This document shows positions 1 through 9,482 of a stretch of DNA of 42,440 nucleotides, one piece after another. A program made the translations under genes and the position numbers. The notes under the pieces are model-generated. The model did not search any database. It was not told the origin of the DNA and was given only the letters and a program-made list of their open reading frames with translations. Position 1 is the first letter of the stretch. Every line of letters starts with the position of its first letter. Source of the DNA: Flavobacteriia bacterium. GTDB taxonomy: Bacteria > Bacteroidota > Bacteroidia > Flavobacteriales_D > Crocinitomicaceae. The stretch is from the NCBI GenBank assembly GCA_016178305.1, contig JACOTM010000096.1:1-42440 (forward strand). The letters run 5' to 3'.

Positions 1-89
1 GTAAAAATCAAGAAGAAAATTATCAGAATTAATACATAAATTTGTAAAAATAACGGCTAGATAAAAACGCTCTTTTTTAATATTAAAAT

Positions 90-138
90 GACTGGTCAAT
101 TAACTCCGGAATGGGGTGGTCAACATCACTGGAATATG
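90..138. mobile_element. Possible IS21-family terminal repeat remnant
   Basis: TGGTCAA occurs at 93-99 and 117-123, and each copy is followed by a CCGGAAT or CTGGAAT word (106-112 and 129-135). This gives two repeats about 24 bp apart. Paired TGGTCA/CCGGAAT words are typical of the multiple terminal repeats of IS21-family elements in Bacteroidota; that comparison is from memory. No istA or istB reading frame is present to the right. Either the element lies to the left of the window or this is a solo remnant. The rest of 1-346 is AT-rich and shows no gene. Confidence 0.35.
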
Positions 139-346
139 CACATATATTTTATTCAACATTTTTTTTTGAATAAAAGTAGTCAATAAAATCGTCTAAATAT
201 ATAGTTCAACTATTAAAATGTAATTTGATAAATATTTAAAAACTATTATATTCTACTATTTTATCATTTGAGTTAAAAATTTGGCACATAACAAATAGGC
301 GATTGAACATAATTTTAAAGATTTTCTCATTAAGAATCTCTCTAAA

Positions 347-1264
347 TCAATAATTTTTCCCTTGCCATTTTTTTGATTCAACTAATTCTTTTCTTATTTT
401 TTCAACAACCTCAAAATTTTTAAACCCACCCCAATTAGGGGCAACTAAAAGATGTTTAGGTGATTCGCTTGTGAAACGTTCAATAAATATTGAAGGTCGC
501 AAAAGTGTTATAAATTCACTGATAAAGCGAACATATTCATCTAATTCAAATAAATCATACTTTTCGGGATATTTTGCAAATTCTTTTTCCATCATTGTAT
601 GCTTTACAATTTGTAACTGATGTATTTTTAACGTTTCGATTGGTAATTTAGAAATTTCAATGGCATGCTGCATCATTTCTGCTCTTGTTTCACCAGGTAA
701 ACCTAAAATAATATGAGCGCCTAAATGAATTCCTTTGTCCTTCGCTAGCTCGTAAGCCGCAATAGTTTCTTCGTACGTATGGCAACGGTTAATTCTTTCT
801 AATGTTTTATTTAAAGTGCTTTCTACTCCAAATTCTAATGAAACATAATTGTTTTTTGCCAAATCACTTAAAAAATCAATTAATTCCTCATTGATACAAT
901 CTGGTCGAGTTCCAATAACAAGTCCTACAACTTTAGGATGACTTAAAGCTTCTAAATACAATTCTTTCACCAATTGAATATCCGCATAGGTATTGGTATA
1001 AGATTGAAAATAAGCTAAATATTCTTGTGTTTTATATTTTTTCGAAAAAAAGAAAATTCCATCTTCTAATTGTTTAGCAATGTCTTTTCTTTTAGAAGTG
1101 TATGCTGGACTAAAAGTTTGATTATTACAATAGGTACATCCACCCTGTCCTTTTGAACCATCTCTATTTGGACAAGTAAATCCTGTGTTCAAAGAGATTT
1201 TTTGCACACGACCACCAAATTTCTCTTTTAAAAAGCTTGCGTAATTATTATACAAAAAATCCAT
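347..1264 (-). CDS. TIGR01212-family radical SAM protein (YhcC-like)
   Basis: A radical S-adenosylmethionine enzyme of the TIGR01212/YhcC group, whose substrate is not established. The [4Fe-4S] cluster cysteines are visible at residues 31, 43 and 46 (TCPNRDGSKGQGGCTYC), with the long spacing between the first and second cysteine that marks this family rather than the standard CX3CX2C. Later motifs GLVIGTRPDC, LEFGVES and GAHIILGLPGET fit the TIM-barrel core of the family. The length of 305 aa is normal. It lies 11 nt downstream of the methyltransferase-like gene and is probably co-transcribed with it. Family assignment is firm; function is not. Confidence 0.9.
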   Translation of the reverse strand: MDFLYNNYASFLKEKFGGRVQKISLNTGFTCPNRDGSKGQGGCTYCNNQTFSPAYTSKRKDIAKQLEDGIFFFSKKYKTQEYLAYFQSYTNTYADIQLVKELYLEALSHPKVVGLVIGTRPDCINEELIDFLSDLAKNNYVSLEFGVESTLNKTLERINRCHTYEETIAAYELAKDKGIHLGAHIILGLPGETRAEMMQHAIEISKLPIETLKIHQLQIVKHTMMEKEFAKYPEKYDLFELDEYVRFISEFITLLRPSIFIERFTSESPKHLLVAPNWGGFKNFEVVEKIRKELVESKKWQGKNY

Positions 1265-1275
1265 TTCAAAATCAT

Positions 1276-2139
1276 TTACTCAGCAATCATTATCCAATAC
1301 GAGCCACCGTGTTTTTCAACATTTTTCAAATTTTCATGTTTCCAAATCGGGGCGATTATAGCACTTAATTCTTTGTCTTCGCTGATAAAATAATTAGGTA
1401 AAATAGTTTTGTATTTTTTTGGATTTGCTAGTACAAATGCCGCTAAAACATATTGCTCATTATAGAAACGATCACACATAAATTGGGGGTAATCATAAGG
1501 TAAATAAATATCATGAATATGTATGATAACGCCTTTTTTCAAATAAGGTAATAATTCTAAAAAACAAACTGTGGCATCTGAGTTTGAAAAACATCTGTGT
1601 GAATTATCGATAAATAAGATGTCATTTTCCTCCAACGAATTGATAATAAACTGTAAATCATTTAATTTCTCAAATGGTTCACGAATAACTTTATCCGCCA
1701 AATGATCAATATTTGCTCGTGGATATGGGTCTATTGAAGTTATTTTGGCATCTAATTTTAAATCTGAAATGGCTTTTCGAGCAACTTTTGTTGAATTACC
1801 TGAGCCTATTTCTATATATTGCTTTGGTTTATACATGGCGATAATTCCATACAATCCAACAATATCTAGTCCTGGTAAAAATTCATTGTTCCATGCAGGA
1901 AGATTTTCATTTTTCTCTATCGAGCTATCTTGAATCGTATGAATATTTGCTGAAAGATGCAAAAAATCATGTAAGGTTTGTTTGTACATCGCTCTATTTT
2001 CGTCGATAATTTTATACAAAAGTGAATGAGCTGGTTTTCCATGTCCTTGTCGTGGCTGAGGAGTAACCGTGTAATCCAAATGTACTGTTTGAAATCTTGG
2101 AGAGATAAATCTATATAGTGATTTTAATTTTTCTTTCAT
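1276..2139 (-). CDS. Class I SAM-dependent methyltransferase-like protein
   Basis: About 287 aa starting MKEKLKSLYRF. The reading frame is open up to 2199, but the upstream extension is hydrophobic and unlike the family, so the ATG at 2139 is preferred; an A/T-rich leader precedes it. YIEIGSGNSTKVARKA near residue 115 is a glycine-rich motif I of class I methyltransferases. TSIDPYPRANID and ILFIDNSHRC follow at the expected distances, as in the Methyltransf_24-like group. The substrate cannot be predicted. It is followed after 11 nt by the radical SAM gene, which suggests a two-gene unit. Confidence 0.7.
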   Translation of the reverse strand: MKEKLKSLYRFISPRFQTVHLDYTVTPQPRQGHGKPAHSLLYKIIDENRAMYKQTLHDFLHLSANIHTIQDSSIEKNENLPAWNNEFLPGLDIVGLYGIIAMYKPKQYIEIGSGNSTKVARKAISDLKLDAKITSIDPYPRANIDHLADKVIREPFEKLNDLQFIINSLEENDILFIDNSHRCFSNSDATVCFLELLPYLKKGVIIHIHDIYLPYDYPQFMCDRFYNEQYVLAAFVLANPKKYKTILPNYFISEDKELSAIIAPIWKHENLKNVEKHGGSYWIMIAE

Positions 2140-2210
2140 AATTAATAAATAAAGCTCAAATATCATGTTTGTTTTTTGAAATTGCAAATAACCAAACAAT
2201 TCAAAATTTT

Positions 2211-2230
2211 GACTTCTACTTCGCTCAGTC
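2211..2230. repeat. REP-like intergenic motif
   Basis: On the minus strand this reads GACTGAGCGAAGTAGAAGTC, with GACT/AGTC ends. The CTGAGCG-AGT-GAAG word recurs in intergenic regions of many Bacteroidota genomes (recalled, not searched). It sits between the DbpA-like helicase stop and the methyltransferase-like gene and is much more GC-rich than its surroundings. Confidence 0.4.
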
Positions 2231-2243
2231 TAAAATTCATTTT

Positions 2244-3437
2244 TTATCTTGAAATTCCAATTTTCAACTTCTTCCCTTTGATTTTTTCATCTTTAATCGC
2301 AGCTAATACTTGTCGAATTTTCTTTCTATTAACCGCTGCATACGAAGTAAAATCTTGAACAATAATCAAACCTAAATCATCTTTCTCTAAGTTTCCTTTC
2401 TTGGATAAAAAGCCGACAATATCAATCTTGTTGATTTTATCTTTTTTCCCACCACTCATATATAACGTTTCCCATTTCGGCTCTTTCGGAATACCATTAC
2501 GATGAATAAAAGCATCTTTTGTCAATGGTAAATGATAATGAATAATGTATTTTATCTCTGGAATATCCAATCCTCTCGCAGCTAAATCAGTTGTAACCAA
2601 ATAATTGGAACTTCCATTTCTAAATTTGATCAATGTTCGTTCACGTTCAGCTTGTTCTAAACCACCATGAAAAAAAGTAACTACGATTCCTAAATCTGCC
2701 AAAAATTCAGCAACTCGCTCAACTGGTTCTCGATGATTGCAGAATATTATTGTTGGTTCATTTGAATTTTGACATATCAAATCAAACAGAGATTGTAATT
2801 TATCTTTCTCAGCTGAAACAACCATTTTCAAAGTCAAATTATCTGATTTTTCGACCAAATAATTGATTTCAATTGAATCTTTAATTCCTGTAAAAGTTGG
2901 AATCTCTCTCATTTCAGTTGCGGAAACCAACATTCTTTTTTTCAATCCTTTGGTATAAGCCAAAATGTACTCCATTTGATCATAGAATCCCATTTCTAAA
3001 GATTTATCAAATTCATCTAAAATAAGCGTAGAAACGTTTTCTAAATCTAAATTCCCACGTTGAATATGATCGCAAATTCTTCCTGGAGTACCGACTAAAA
3101 CTGCTGGAGCTTGAATAAAATTGTTTTCTTCCACCCGCATCGAATGTCCTCCATAAGTTGCATTCACTTTAAAAGGCGTTCCTAAAGATCTAAAAACAGA
3201 TTCTATTTGTATCGCTAATTCTCTTGTAGGCGTAATGATTAATGCTTGAACATGATTTTGTTTATCATCCAAAAAGCGTAACAAAGGCAATAAAAAAGCC
3301 AATGTTTTCCCTGAACCTGTTGGCGATAACAAGACACAATCTTGATGTGTTTTGTTCACATCTAAAGATTCTTTCTGCATCTCATTTAGCGATGCTATTT
3401 TTAAATTTTTTAATGCTTGTTCAATGTATTTCTCCAT
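2244..3437 (-). CDS. DbpA-like DEAD-box RNA helicase with apparent internal deletion
   Basis: An ATP-dependent RNA helicase with motif I SPTGSGKT (38-45), Ia PTRELA (70-75), motif II DEFD (141-144) and motif III SAT (172-174). The C-terminal part from about residue 325 (GGKKDKINKIDIVGFL through KIKGKKLKIGISR) matches the DbpA RNA-binding domain, which directs related helicases to 23S rRNA. Oddity: motif VI, normally HRIGRTGR or HRNGRTAR, reads HRNG (312-315) and then passes directly into IPKEPKWETLY. About 40 residues normally found here, including the motif VI arginines, are missing in frame. At 397 aa it is shorter than E. coli DbpA (457). Catalytic activity is therefore doubtful unless this is an assembly artefact. 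The gene lies 6 nt downstream of rhlE. Confidence 0.85.
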   Translation of the reverse strand: MEKYIEQALKNLKIASLNEMQKESLDVNKTHQDCVLLSPTGSGKTLAFLLPLLRFLDDKQNHVQALIITPTRELAIQIESVFRSLGTPFKVNATYGGHSMRVEENNFIQAPAVLVGTPGRICDHIQRGNLDLENVSTLILDEFDKSLEMGFYDQMEYILAYTKGLKKRMLVSATEMREIPTFTGIKDSIEINYLVEKSDNLTLKMVVSAEKDKLQSLFDLICQNSNEPTIIFCNHREPVERVAEFLADLGIVVTFFHGGLEQAERERTLIKFRNGSSNYLVTTDLAARGLDIPEIKYIIHYHLPLTKDAFIHRNGIPKEPKWETLYMSGGKKDKINKIDIVGFLSKKGNLEKDDLGLIIVQDFTSYAAVNRKKIRQVLAAIKDEKIKGKKLKIGISR

Positions 3438-3443
3438 AATTCA

Positions 3444-4754
3444 TTATTTCCGATCTCCACTCCAAGACCACTTTTTCTTTTTTGAACGTTCTTCTTTAGG
3501 AGCTTGAGCTGTATTATTTTTTCTATTTGGAGCATTTTGTTGTTTATTCGCTGCCATTGCTGCTTTTTTCTTTTTATTCGGTTTAACCGGCTTATCAGCC
3601 ACAGGAGGCACCAAATTTTGCGCTGGATATGGGTGCTCTGAAACTACAGGTATTTTAATTGAAATCAGCTTTTCAATATCTTTCAAATAGGGACGTTCTT
3701 CTATGTCGCAAAATGAAATTGCTTTTCCACTTGCTCCAGCTCTTCCAGTTCGACCAATACGATGAACATAGGTTTCAGGAACATTTGGAATTTCATAATT
3801 TATAACGAAAGCCAATTCATCAATATCAATGCCACGAGCTGCTATATCTGTTGCAATTAAAACTCTTATGGTTTTATTTTTGAAGTTTTTCAACGCATTT
3901 TGGCGGGCATTTTGAGATTTATTCCCATGAATTGCCGCTGCTTTGATTTCTTTTTTAGCTAAATAAGTAACTATTTTATCAGCACCATGTTTTGTCCGAG
4001 TAAATACTAATATTGAATCATTTTTATCATTTTCCAATACATGAACTAGCAATTCTCTTTTCAATTTCGCATCACAGAAATAAACTTCCTGTTGAATCTT
4101 TTCAGCTGTGGATGAAATTGGTGTTACTTCAACTTTTTCTGGATTATTTAAGATTGTACTTGCCAATTGCATAATTGATGGTGGCATTGTAGCTGAAAAA
4201 AACAAAGATTGTCTTTGAGTCGGGATGATTCTTAAGATTTTTTGAACATCATGAATGAATCCCATGTCCAACATTCTGTCTGCTTCATCCAAAACAAATA
4301 ATTCAATGTGTGAAAGCTTAATAATTCCTTGTGAAACTAAGTCAATTAGACGACCTGGAGTTGCGACTAAAATATCAATTCCTGCTCTTATTTGATTAAC
4401 CTGCGAAGATTGAGAAACACCTCCAAAAATCACAGCATGCTTTAAGGGTAAGTTTCTACCATAACTTGCAAAGCTTTCGTCAATTTGAATGGCTAACTCC
4501 CTTGTTGGTGTTATAATAATTGCTCTAATTTTCCGAGCCCCTTTTTCCTGTTCTTTTTTGGCACTTAATAATTGTAAAATCGGAATTGCAAACGCGGCTG
4601 TTTTTCCAGTACCTGTTTGTGCGCATCCTAATAAATCTGTTCCTTTTAAGATAATAGGAATCGCTTTTTGTTGAATTGGTGTTGGTTTTTCGTATCCTTC
4701 CTCTTTTAATGCTTTTAAAATTGGATCAATAATTTCTAATTGTTCAAATAACAT
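3444..4754 (-). CDS. rhlE: DEAD-box RNA helicase RhlE
   Basis: A cytoplasmic ATP-dependent RNA helicase of the RhlE group, linked in other bacteria to ribosome assembly and mRNA turnover. The Q motif PTPIQQKAIP (24-33), Walker A AQTGTGKT (45-52), PTRELA, DEAD followed by RMLDMGF, SAT and an intact HRIGRTGR (about residue 330) are all present. The C-terminal 60 residues are Lys/Asn/Gln-rich and probably unstructured, as usual for RhlE. The start MLFEQLEIIDPIL matches the family N-terminus. It has its own promoter upstream and is followed after 6 nt by the DbpA-like helicase, so the two are probably one transcript. Confidence 0.93.
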   Translation of the reverse strand: MLFEQLEIIDPILKALKEEGYEKPTPIQQKAIPIILKGTDLLGCAQTGTGKTAAFAIPILQLLSAKKEQEKGARKIRAIIITPTRELAIQIDESFASYGRNLPLKHAVIFGGVSQSSQVNQIRAGIDILVATPGRLIDLVSQGIIKLSHIELFVLDEADRMLDMGFIHDVQKILRIIPTQRQSLFFSATMPPSIMQLASTILNNPEKVEVTPISSTAEKIQQEVYFCDAKLKRELLVHVLENDKNDSILVFTRTKHGADKIVTYLAKKEIKAAAIHGNKSQNARQNALKNFKNKTIRVLIATDIAARGIDIDELAFVINYEIPNVPETYVHRIGRTGRAGASGKAISFCDIEERPYLKDIEKLISIKIPVVSEHPYPAQNLVPPVADKPVKPNKKKKAAMAANKQQNAPNRKNNTAQAPKEERSKKKKWSWSGDRK

Positions 4755-4813
4755 ACTATACAGAATCTCCTAAATTATTTCTAAAATCAGAATCAAATGG
4801 AGATTTTCATGTA

Positions 4814-4847
4814 CAAAGATACCAAAACAAAAGTTAGAAATACAAAA
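4814..4847 (-). promoter_or_regulatory. Promoter of rhlE
   Basis: On the minus strand an exact Bacteroidota -7 element TATCTTTG (4814-4821) lies 21 nt downstream of TTTG (4843-4846). The -33 element is made from the U-tract of the terminator of the upstream gene. The predicted transcript start is near 4808, giving a leader of about 54 nt. Confidence 0.65.
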
Positions 4848-4880
4848 AAGCCGTCGCTAACAAGTTAGAAACGGCTTTTT
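4844..4880 (-). terminator. Rho-independent terminator after the nidogen-domain T9SS gene
   Basis: The inverted repeat AAAAAGCCGT (4845-4854) / ACGGCTTTTT (4871-4880) has a 16-nt loop and a T-run on the minus strand. It lies just past the stop codon of the 4901-6412 gene and before rhlE. Confidence 0.85.
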
Positions 4881-4900
4881 CGCGCTAAAATATAAAAAAC

Positions 4901-6412
4901 TTACTTTTTAATCACTTTCACATTTCGAGTGATTCCGTTGTTCGTTTGAATTGATACCAGATAAATTCCGCTTTCTAAATTTGAAACATTCACATTTTGA
5001 CTTGCAGTTGTCAATATTTCCGTTTTCACTTCTTTTCCTGATAAATCAATGATTCTCAAAATTGGATTTTCTCCATTATTGAATTTGTGTTCAACTATTA
5101 ATTGATTATCTGTAGGGTTTGGAGCGACATTAAACATTTCATCATCCGCAATTGAAACAATTCCAGTTGAACTTTGATTACTATAATTTCCTCTAACAAC
5201 TATTGTTTGGGAGCTACTAGCTGCTGGCATTCCATCATCTGTAGCATTAATATCAATATAAAACAATTGACTATTCTCATCTGTCAATAATCCCGTCATA
5301 TCAAAAGTACATTCATATTCTTTAAATGTCGGCGTATCTTTTGTTAACACATAGGAAAAATGATTTGGTTCAGAACTCGTTAACACAGCAGTTACATTTT
5401 GATTCAATTCAGGAGTTGTAACACCAATTGTAAACGTTATTTCATCGATGTACAATGATTTTTTCAAAGTATCTCCTGTATAAACATCAATGGTATCACA
5501 AATAAACTCATTCATAATTAGCGGCGGAACATTTCCTAAATTTGCAAGGTTAAAATAAATTTCTTGATTATCTAAAAAATCAATTTGATCTGCATTGTTA
5601 TATGGCCCATCAAAAGCAGTTCCTAAAGCATCAAAAGTGCCCACTTGAAAATAATTCACACCATCTCCTTGATTCACTCCCACTGTTGCAGGAGAACCTC
5701 CAAACCCACCAACTCCATTTGAAGCATCACCTGTAGTCCAATTCATATCTCCGTAACAAAATGAAACATTATTTCCATTTGGAACAAGAGAGTCATTGCC
5801 ATTTGTAATAATTAATTGAAAAGTATTCGATAAATCACTGTGAACATTAAAATACCCTACATTTTCCCATTTAATAATCAATGCTGAAGGGGTAATTTTA
5901 TAATAAACCAAACCACTCAAAGAATCTCTCGTATCCACATCTCCCCAAAAAGGAGCGATCATATTATAGGAAGCATCTGGAAAAGGCAATGCCGTATAAG
6001 TCATATAAGGTCCTGCAAATGATACATTACCATTATTATTGATATACACAGACTGATATTGAACACCATAGAAATCAAAAACAAAAGGAAGATTGATCAA
6101 ATCTGTTGAACCATCATCATTTCTGTAATCAGGCAAAGAATCTCCAATAAAAGGTACTACTGAAAAAGAAGAATCTAAATCCAATAGACAGTTGCAAACC
6201 GAAGAGCGATTTTTACTAGCTTGAATTTGCTCAAATGATGGATGAATAATCTGATTAGGCGTATTTGAATTTGGGAAAACATATTTCGCCTGCGCGTCTA
6301 ATTGCCCATTTTGTTTTAAAATATCATAATTCTGTGGAGTTATTAATATCGTATTTTGACTAAATGCAATTGTAGATACAATTCCAAATAAAAATGTAAT
6401 AATTTTTCTCAT
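4901..6412 (-). CDS. Secreted nidogen-like domain protein with T9SS type A sorting tail
   Basis: A 503-aa secreted protein. The first 19 residues (MRKIITFLFGIVSTIAFSQ) are a signal peptide. Residues of roughly 90-290 resemble a nidogen-like (NIDO) extracellular domain: VFDFYGVQYQSVYINNNGNV, MIAPFWGDVDTRD, LIIKWENVGYF and a later GVNQGDG stretch. The last 75 residues, starting MFNVAPNPTDNQLIV and ending YLVSIQTNNGITRNVKVIKK, form a type A T9SS C-terminal domain, so the protein should cross the outer membrane and be cell-surface attached or released. NIDO domains are usually adhesive; the ligand is unknown. A strong terminator follows the gene. Confidence 0.87.
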   Translation of the reverse strand: MRKIITFLFGIVSTIAFSQNTILITPQNYDILKQNGQLDAQAKYVFPNSNTPNQIIHPSFEQIQASKNRSSVCNCLLDLDSSFSVVPFIGDSLPDYRNDDGSTDLINLPFVFDFYGVQYQSVYINNNGNVSFAGPYMTYTALPFPDASYNMIAPFWGDVDTRDSLSGLVYYKITPSALIIKWENVGYFNVHSDLSNTFQLIITNGNDSLVPNGNNVSFCYGDMNWTTGDASNGVGGFGGSPATVGVNQGDGVNYFQVGTFDALGTAFDGPYNNADQIDFLDNQEIYFNLANLGNVPPLIMNEFICDTIDVYTGDTLKKSLYIDEITFTIGVTTPELNQNVTAVLTSSEPNHFSYVLTKDTPTFKEYECTFDMTGLLTDENSQLFYIDINATDDGMPAASSSQTIVVRGNYSNQSSTGIVSIADDEMFNVAPNPTDNQLIVEHKFNNGENPILRIIDLSGKEVKTEILTTASQNVNVSNLESGIYLVSIQTNNGITRNVKVIKK

Positions 6413-6579
6413 GTGAATAGTAATTAAATTAATGTAAGTACAATATACTTTTTATTCTTTAATTAATATACGAACTTGTGTAAAACAAACCTTCAAATGA
6501 AAATTTTTGATTTTTCATCGAACCTAATCAATCAAATTTAATATGTTACGGCTATGCCCCCTACTTAACGGCTCTAATT

Positions 6580-7824
6580 TCATCCAATCAATTGTGAAAA
6601 CAATGCTTGATTTTCATTTAAATATTGAAAATTAAAGTTTAAATTCTCCAAGCGCTTGCATATTTGTTCAAAATCATTTTTTTCTTTCAATTCAATCCCT
6701 ACAACCGCTGGCCCGCTTTCTCTATTATTTTTTTTTGAAAATTGAAAATAAGTAATATCATCATTTTCACCTAACACTTCGGTAACAAATAATCGAAGCG
6801 CACCTGGTCGTTGAGGGAATTGTATTAAGAAATAATGCTTTAATCCTTCATAGAATAAGGAGCGTTCTTTTATTTCTTCTGTACGCATAATATCATTGTT
6901 ACTTCCACTCACCACACAGACGACCACTTTTCCTTTTATTCTTGGAGCGCATAAATTTAAGGCCGAAATAGTTAAAGCTCCCGCAGGTTCAACAACAATT
7001 GCTTCTTCGTTGTATAATGACAATATGGTACTACAAACCAATCCTTCTGGAACTAAAATCACCTCATCTAATTTATCTTTACAGATTTCAAATGTTAACT
7101 CTCCTACTCTTTTGACAGCTGCACCATCTACGAATTTATCGATTTTTTCCAAGGTTGTATTCACTCCGTTATATATCGAATTTTTCATTGAACTTGCTCC
7201 AAATGGTTCGACTCCTATGATTTTTGTTTTTGGACTCAATGCTTTAAATACCGTACACATTCCGGCAGCCAATCCACCCCCTCCAATCGGGACAAAAAGG
7301 TAATCAATCGGGCTTACAGAATCTTCCAATATTTCCAGCGCTACTGTCCCTTGTCCTGCAATAACCATCTCATCGTCAAAAGGATGAATAAATGCTTGTT
7401 TGGTTTGAGTAGCAAATTCCACTGCTTCCAAATAAGCATCATCAAAAGTATCTCCTTTCAATACAACATCAACCCAGTGTTTTCCAAATAATTCTACTTG
7501 CTTTATTTTTTGTTTTGGTGTTGTTAAAGGCATAAAAATTGTTCCTTTAACATTCAATAAATTACAAGAATAAGCCACCCCTTGCGCATGATTCCCTGCA
7601 CTGGCGCATACCACTCCTTTGGATTGAAGAAAAGTAGTCAAATGAAACATTTTATTATATGCCCCTCTTAATTTATATGATCGAACTAACTGTAAATCTT
7701 CTCGTTTAAGAAAAATTTCAGAAGCATAACGATCTGATAAATTTACATTTTTCATCAACGGCGTATGAAAAACAATTTTTTGCAAAGCTTTATGTGCTTT
7801 TTCTATTTTTTTTAAGGTTACCAT
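6580..7824 (-). CDS. ilvA: Threonine dehydratase (threonine ammonia-lyase), biosynthetic
   Basis: A PLP enzyme converting L-threonine to 2-oxobutanoate, the first committed step to isoleucine. The PLP lysine is K51 in RSYKLRGA. The phosphate-binding glycine loop PIGGGGLAAG is near residue 190. A single C-terminal ACT-like regulatory domain spans about 331-414 (FLIQFPQRPGALRLF), which makes this the short TIGR02079 form (414 aa) rather than the two-ACT E. coli form (514 aa). It is the last gene of the ilv operon, 43 nt after ilvC. No convincing terminator is visible in the 167-nt gap before the next gene. Confidence 0.94.
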   Translation of the reverse strand: MVTLKKIEKAHKALQKIVFHTPLMKNVNLSDRYASEIFLKREDLQLVRSYKLRGAYNKMFHLTTFLQSKGVVCASAGNHAQGVAYSCNLLNVKGTIFMPLTTPKQKIKQVELFGKHWVDVVLKGDTFDDAYLEAVEFATQTKQAFIHPFDDEMVIAGQGTVALEILEDSVSPIDYLFVPIGGGGLAAGMCTVFKALSPKTKIIGVEPFGASSMKNSIYNGVNTTLEKIDKFVDGAAVKRVGELTFEICKDKLDEVILVPEGLVCSTILSLYNEEAIVVEPAGALTISALNLCAPRIKGKVVVCVVSGSNNDIMRTEEIKERSLFYEGLKHYFLIQFPQRPGALRLFVTEVLGENDDITYFQFSKKNNRESGPAVVGIELKEKNDFEQICKRLENLNFNFQYLNENQALFSQLIG

Positions 7825-7867
7825 GCCATCCTATTATAATATCTGTATGTAAATTATGATTGTATCC

Positions 7868-9367
7868 TCAGCTCATCATAAAAAAAGCTGAATGATTCAC
7901 TCCAATTGACTTCATTTCTATCATTGCTCCTCGCAATACAATTCCCACTACTTCGATTGAATGATTTCGGATCGCTTTGTTCACTGAAATTAATGTTCGA
8001 TTGTCAACTCCATTATCTTTTCCTTCATTGAAATTTTCACCAATTACATCAGTATCGATTTTCTTCATGAAATCAGCTAATAATGATTTACAAGCATGAT
8101 CAAATAAATAACAACCGTATTCAGCAGTATCAGAAATCACACGGTTCATTTCGTATAATTTTTTACGTGCAATGGTGTTTGCGATTAATGGTGCTTCGTG
8201 CAATGACTCATAATATGCTGATTCTTCTTTGATTCCACCTTCAACCATTAATTCGTATGCTAATTCAACTCCTGATTTTACAAAAGCAACCATCAACAAT
8301 CCATTATCAAAATATTCTTGCTCGCTTATTTTTGCTGTAGCAGACGTTTTTTCAAATTGTGTTTCAGCAGTTTGCGCTCTCCAAATCAATAACTTTTCAT
8401 CGTTATTTTCCCAATCTTCCATCATTCCTTTTGAGAAAGTTCCACTCATGATATCATCTAAATGCTTCGCAAATAAAGGACGTAAAATCTCTTTCAACTC
8501 TTCCGCTAATTCATTTGCTTTTAATTTAGCAGGATTAGACAAACGATCCATCATTGCTGTTAAACCTCCTTGTTTTAACGCTTCTGTAATTGTTTCCCAA
8601 CCATATTGAATCAATGTTGCTGCATATTCTTTATTGATTCCTTTTTCAGCCATTTTATCAAAACAAAGAATAGAACCAGCTTGAAGCACACCACATAAAA
8701 TTGTTTGCTCTCCCATTAAATCAGATTTTACCTCAGCTACAAAAGATGATTTCAATACACCTGCTTTGTGTCCACCTGTACCAGCAGCGTAAGCTTTTGC
8801 TAAATCCCAACCTTTTCCTTCTGGATCATTTTCTGGATGAACTGCGATTAATGTCGGTACACCAAAACCTCTTTTGTATTCTTCACGCACTTCTGTTCCA
8901 GGGCATTTTGGCGCCACCATGATTACAGTGATATCTTTCCGAATTTCCATCCCTTCTTCTACAATATTAAATCCATGAGAATAAGATAAAGCAGCTCCTT
9001 TTTTCATTAAAGGCATAATTGCTTTAACTACTTGTGTATGTTGTTTATCTGGAGTTAAGTTTAACACTAAATCAGCTGTTGGAATTAATTCTTCACACGT
9101 TCCAACTGCAAAACCGTTATCAGTTGCATTTTTCCAAGAAGCTCTTTTTTCTTCGATTGCTTCTTTTCTTAAAGTATATGAAACATCTAATCCTGAATCT
9201 CTCAAGTTCAATCCTTGATTCAATCCTTGCGCTCCACAACCTACAATGACTAATTTCTTTCCTTTTAAAGCTTCAACACCATTGAATTGAGATTGATCTA
9301 AAAATTCACAAACTCCTAATTGGTTTAATTTTTCTCTTAATGATAATTTATTGAAATAGTTTTCCAT
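7868..9367 (-). CDS. ilvC: Ketol-acid reductoisomerase, class II
   Basis: Converts 2-acetolactate and 2-aceto-2-hydroxybutanoate to the dihydroxy acids, using NADPH and Mg2+. The Rossmann fingerprint GCGAQG is at 43-48, followed by [15 protein letters not shown], which carries the basic residues that bind the NADPH phosphate in class II enzymes. The 499-aa length with duplicated helical C-terminal domains is the class II (E. coli-like) architecture. The 115-nt spacer separating it from ilvH carries a long inverted repeat. Confidence 0.96.
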   Translation of the reverse strand: MENYFNKLSLREKLNQLGVCEFLDQSQFNGVEALKGKKLVIVGCGAQGLNQGLNLRDSGLDVSYTLRKEAIEEKRASWKNATDNGFAVGTCEELIPTADLVLNLTPDKQHTQVVKAIMPLMKKGAALSYSHGFNIVEEGMEIRKDITVIMVAPKCPGTEVREEYKRGFGVPTLIAVHPENDPEGKGWDLAKAYAAGTGGHKAGVLKSSFVAEVKSDLMGEQTILCGVLQAGSILCFDKMAEKGINKEYAATLIQYGWETITEALKQGGLTAMMDRLSNPAKLKANELAEELKEILRPLFAKHLDDIMSGTFSKGMMEDWENNDEKLLIWRAQTAETQFEKTSATAKISEQEYFDNGLLMVAFVKSGVELAYELMVEGGIKEESAYYESLHEAPLIANTIARKKLYEMNRVISDTAEYGCYLFDHACKSLLADFMKKIDTDVIGENFNEGKDNGVDNRTLISVNKAIRNHSIEVVGIVLRGAMIEMKSIGVNHSAFFMMS

Positions 9368-9371
9368 TTTA

Positions 9372-9479
9372 TTAGATTTTTAGAGATTAGACATTAGAAA
9401 TTAGACCTATCATTGATTCAAAAGAAGAATTTATTCTATCCATCTGTTTGAATCTAACTTCTAATTTCTAAAAATCTAA
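9372..9479. repeat. Long imperfect inverted repeat in the ilvH-ilvC spacer
   Basis: TTAGATTTTTAGA (9372-9384) is perfectly complementary to TCTAAAAATCTAA (9467-9479). A second nested pair, GATTCAAA (9415-9422) / TTTGAATC (9447-9454), lies inside, with further partly matching TTAGA-type words between. The spacer RNA would fold into one long hairpin. Confidence 0.7.
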
Positions 9480-9482
9480 GTT

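Noticed and set aside
6490-6579. Possible ilvA terminator downstream of the stop
   Set aside because: The ATGAAAA/TTTTCAT stem is AT-only with no T-run on the minus strand, and the AGCCGT words nearby are direct, not inverted, repeats.
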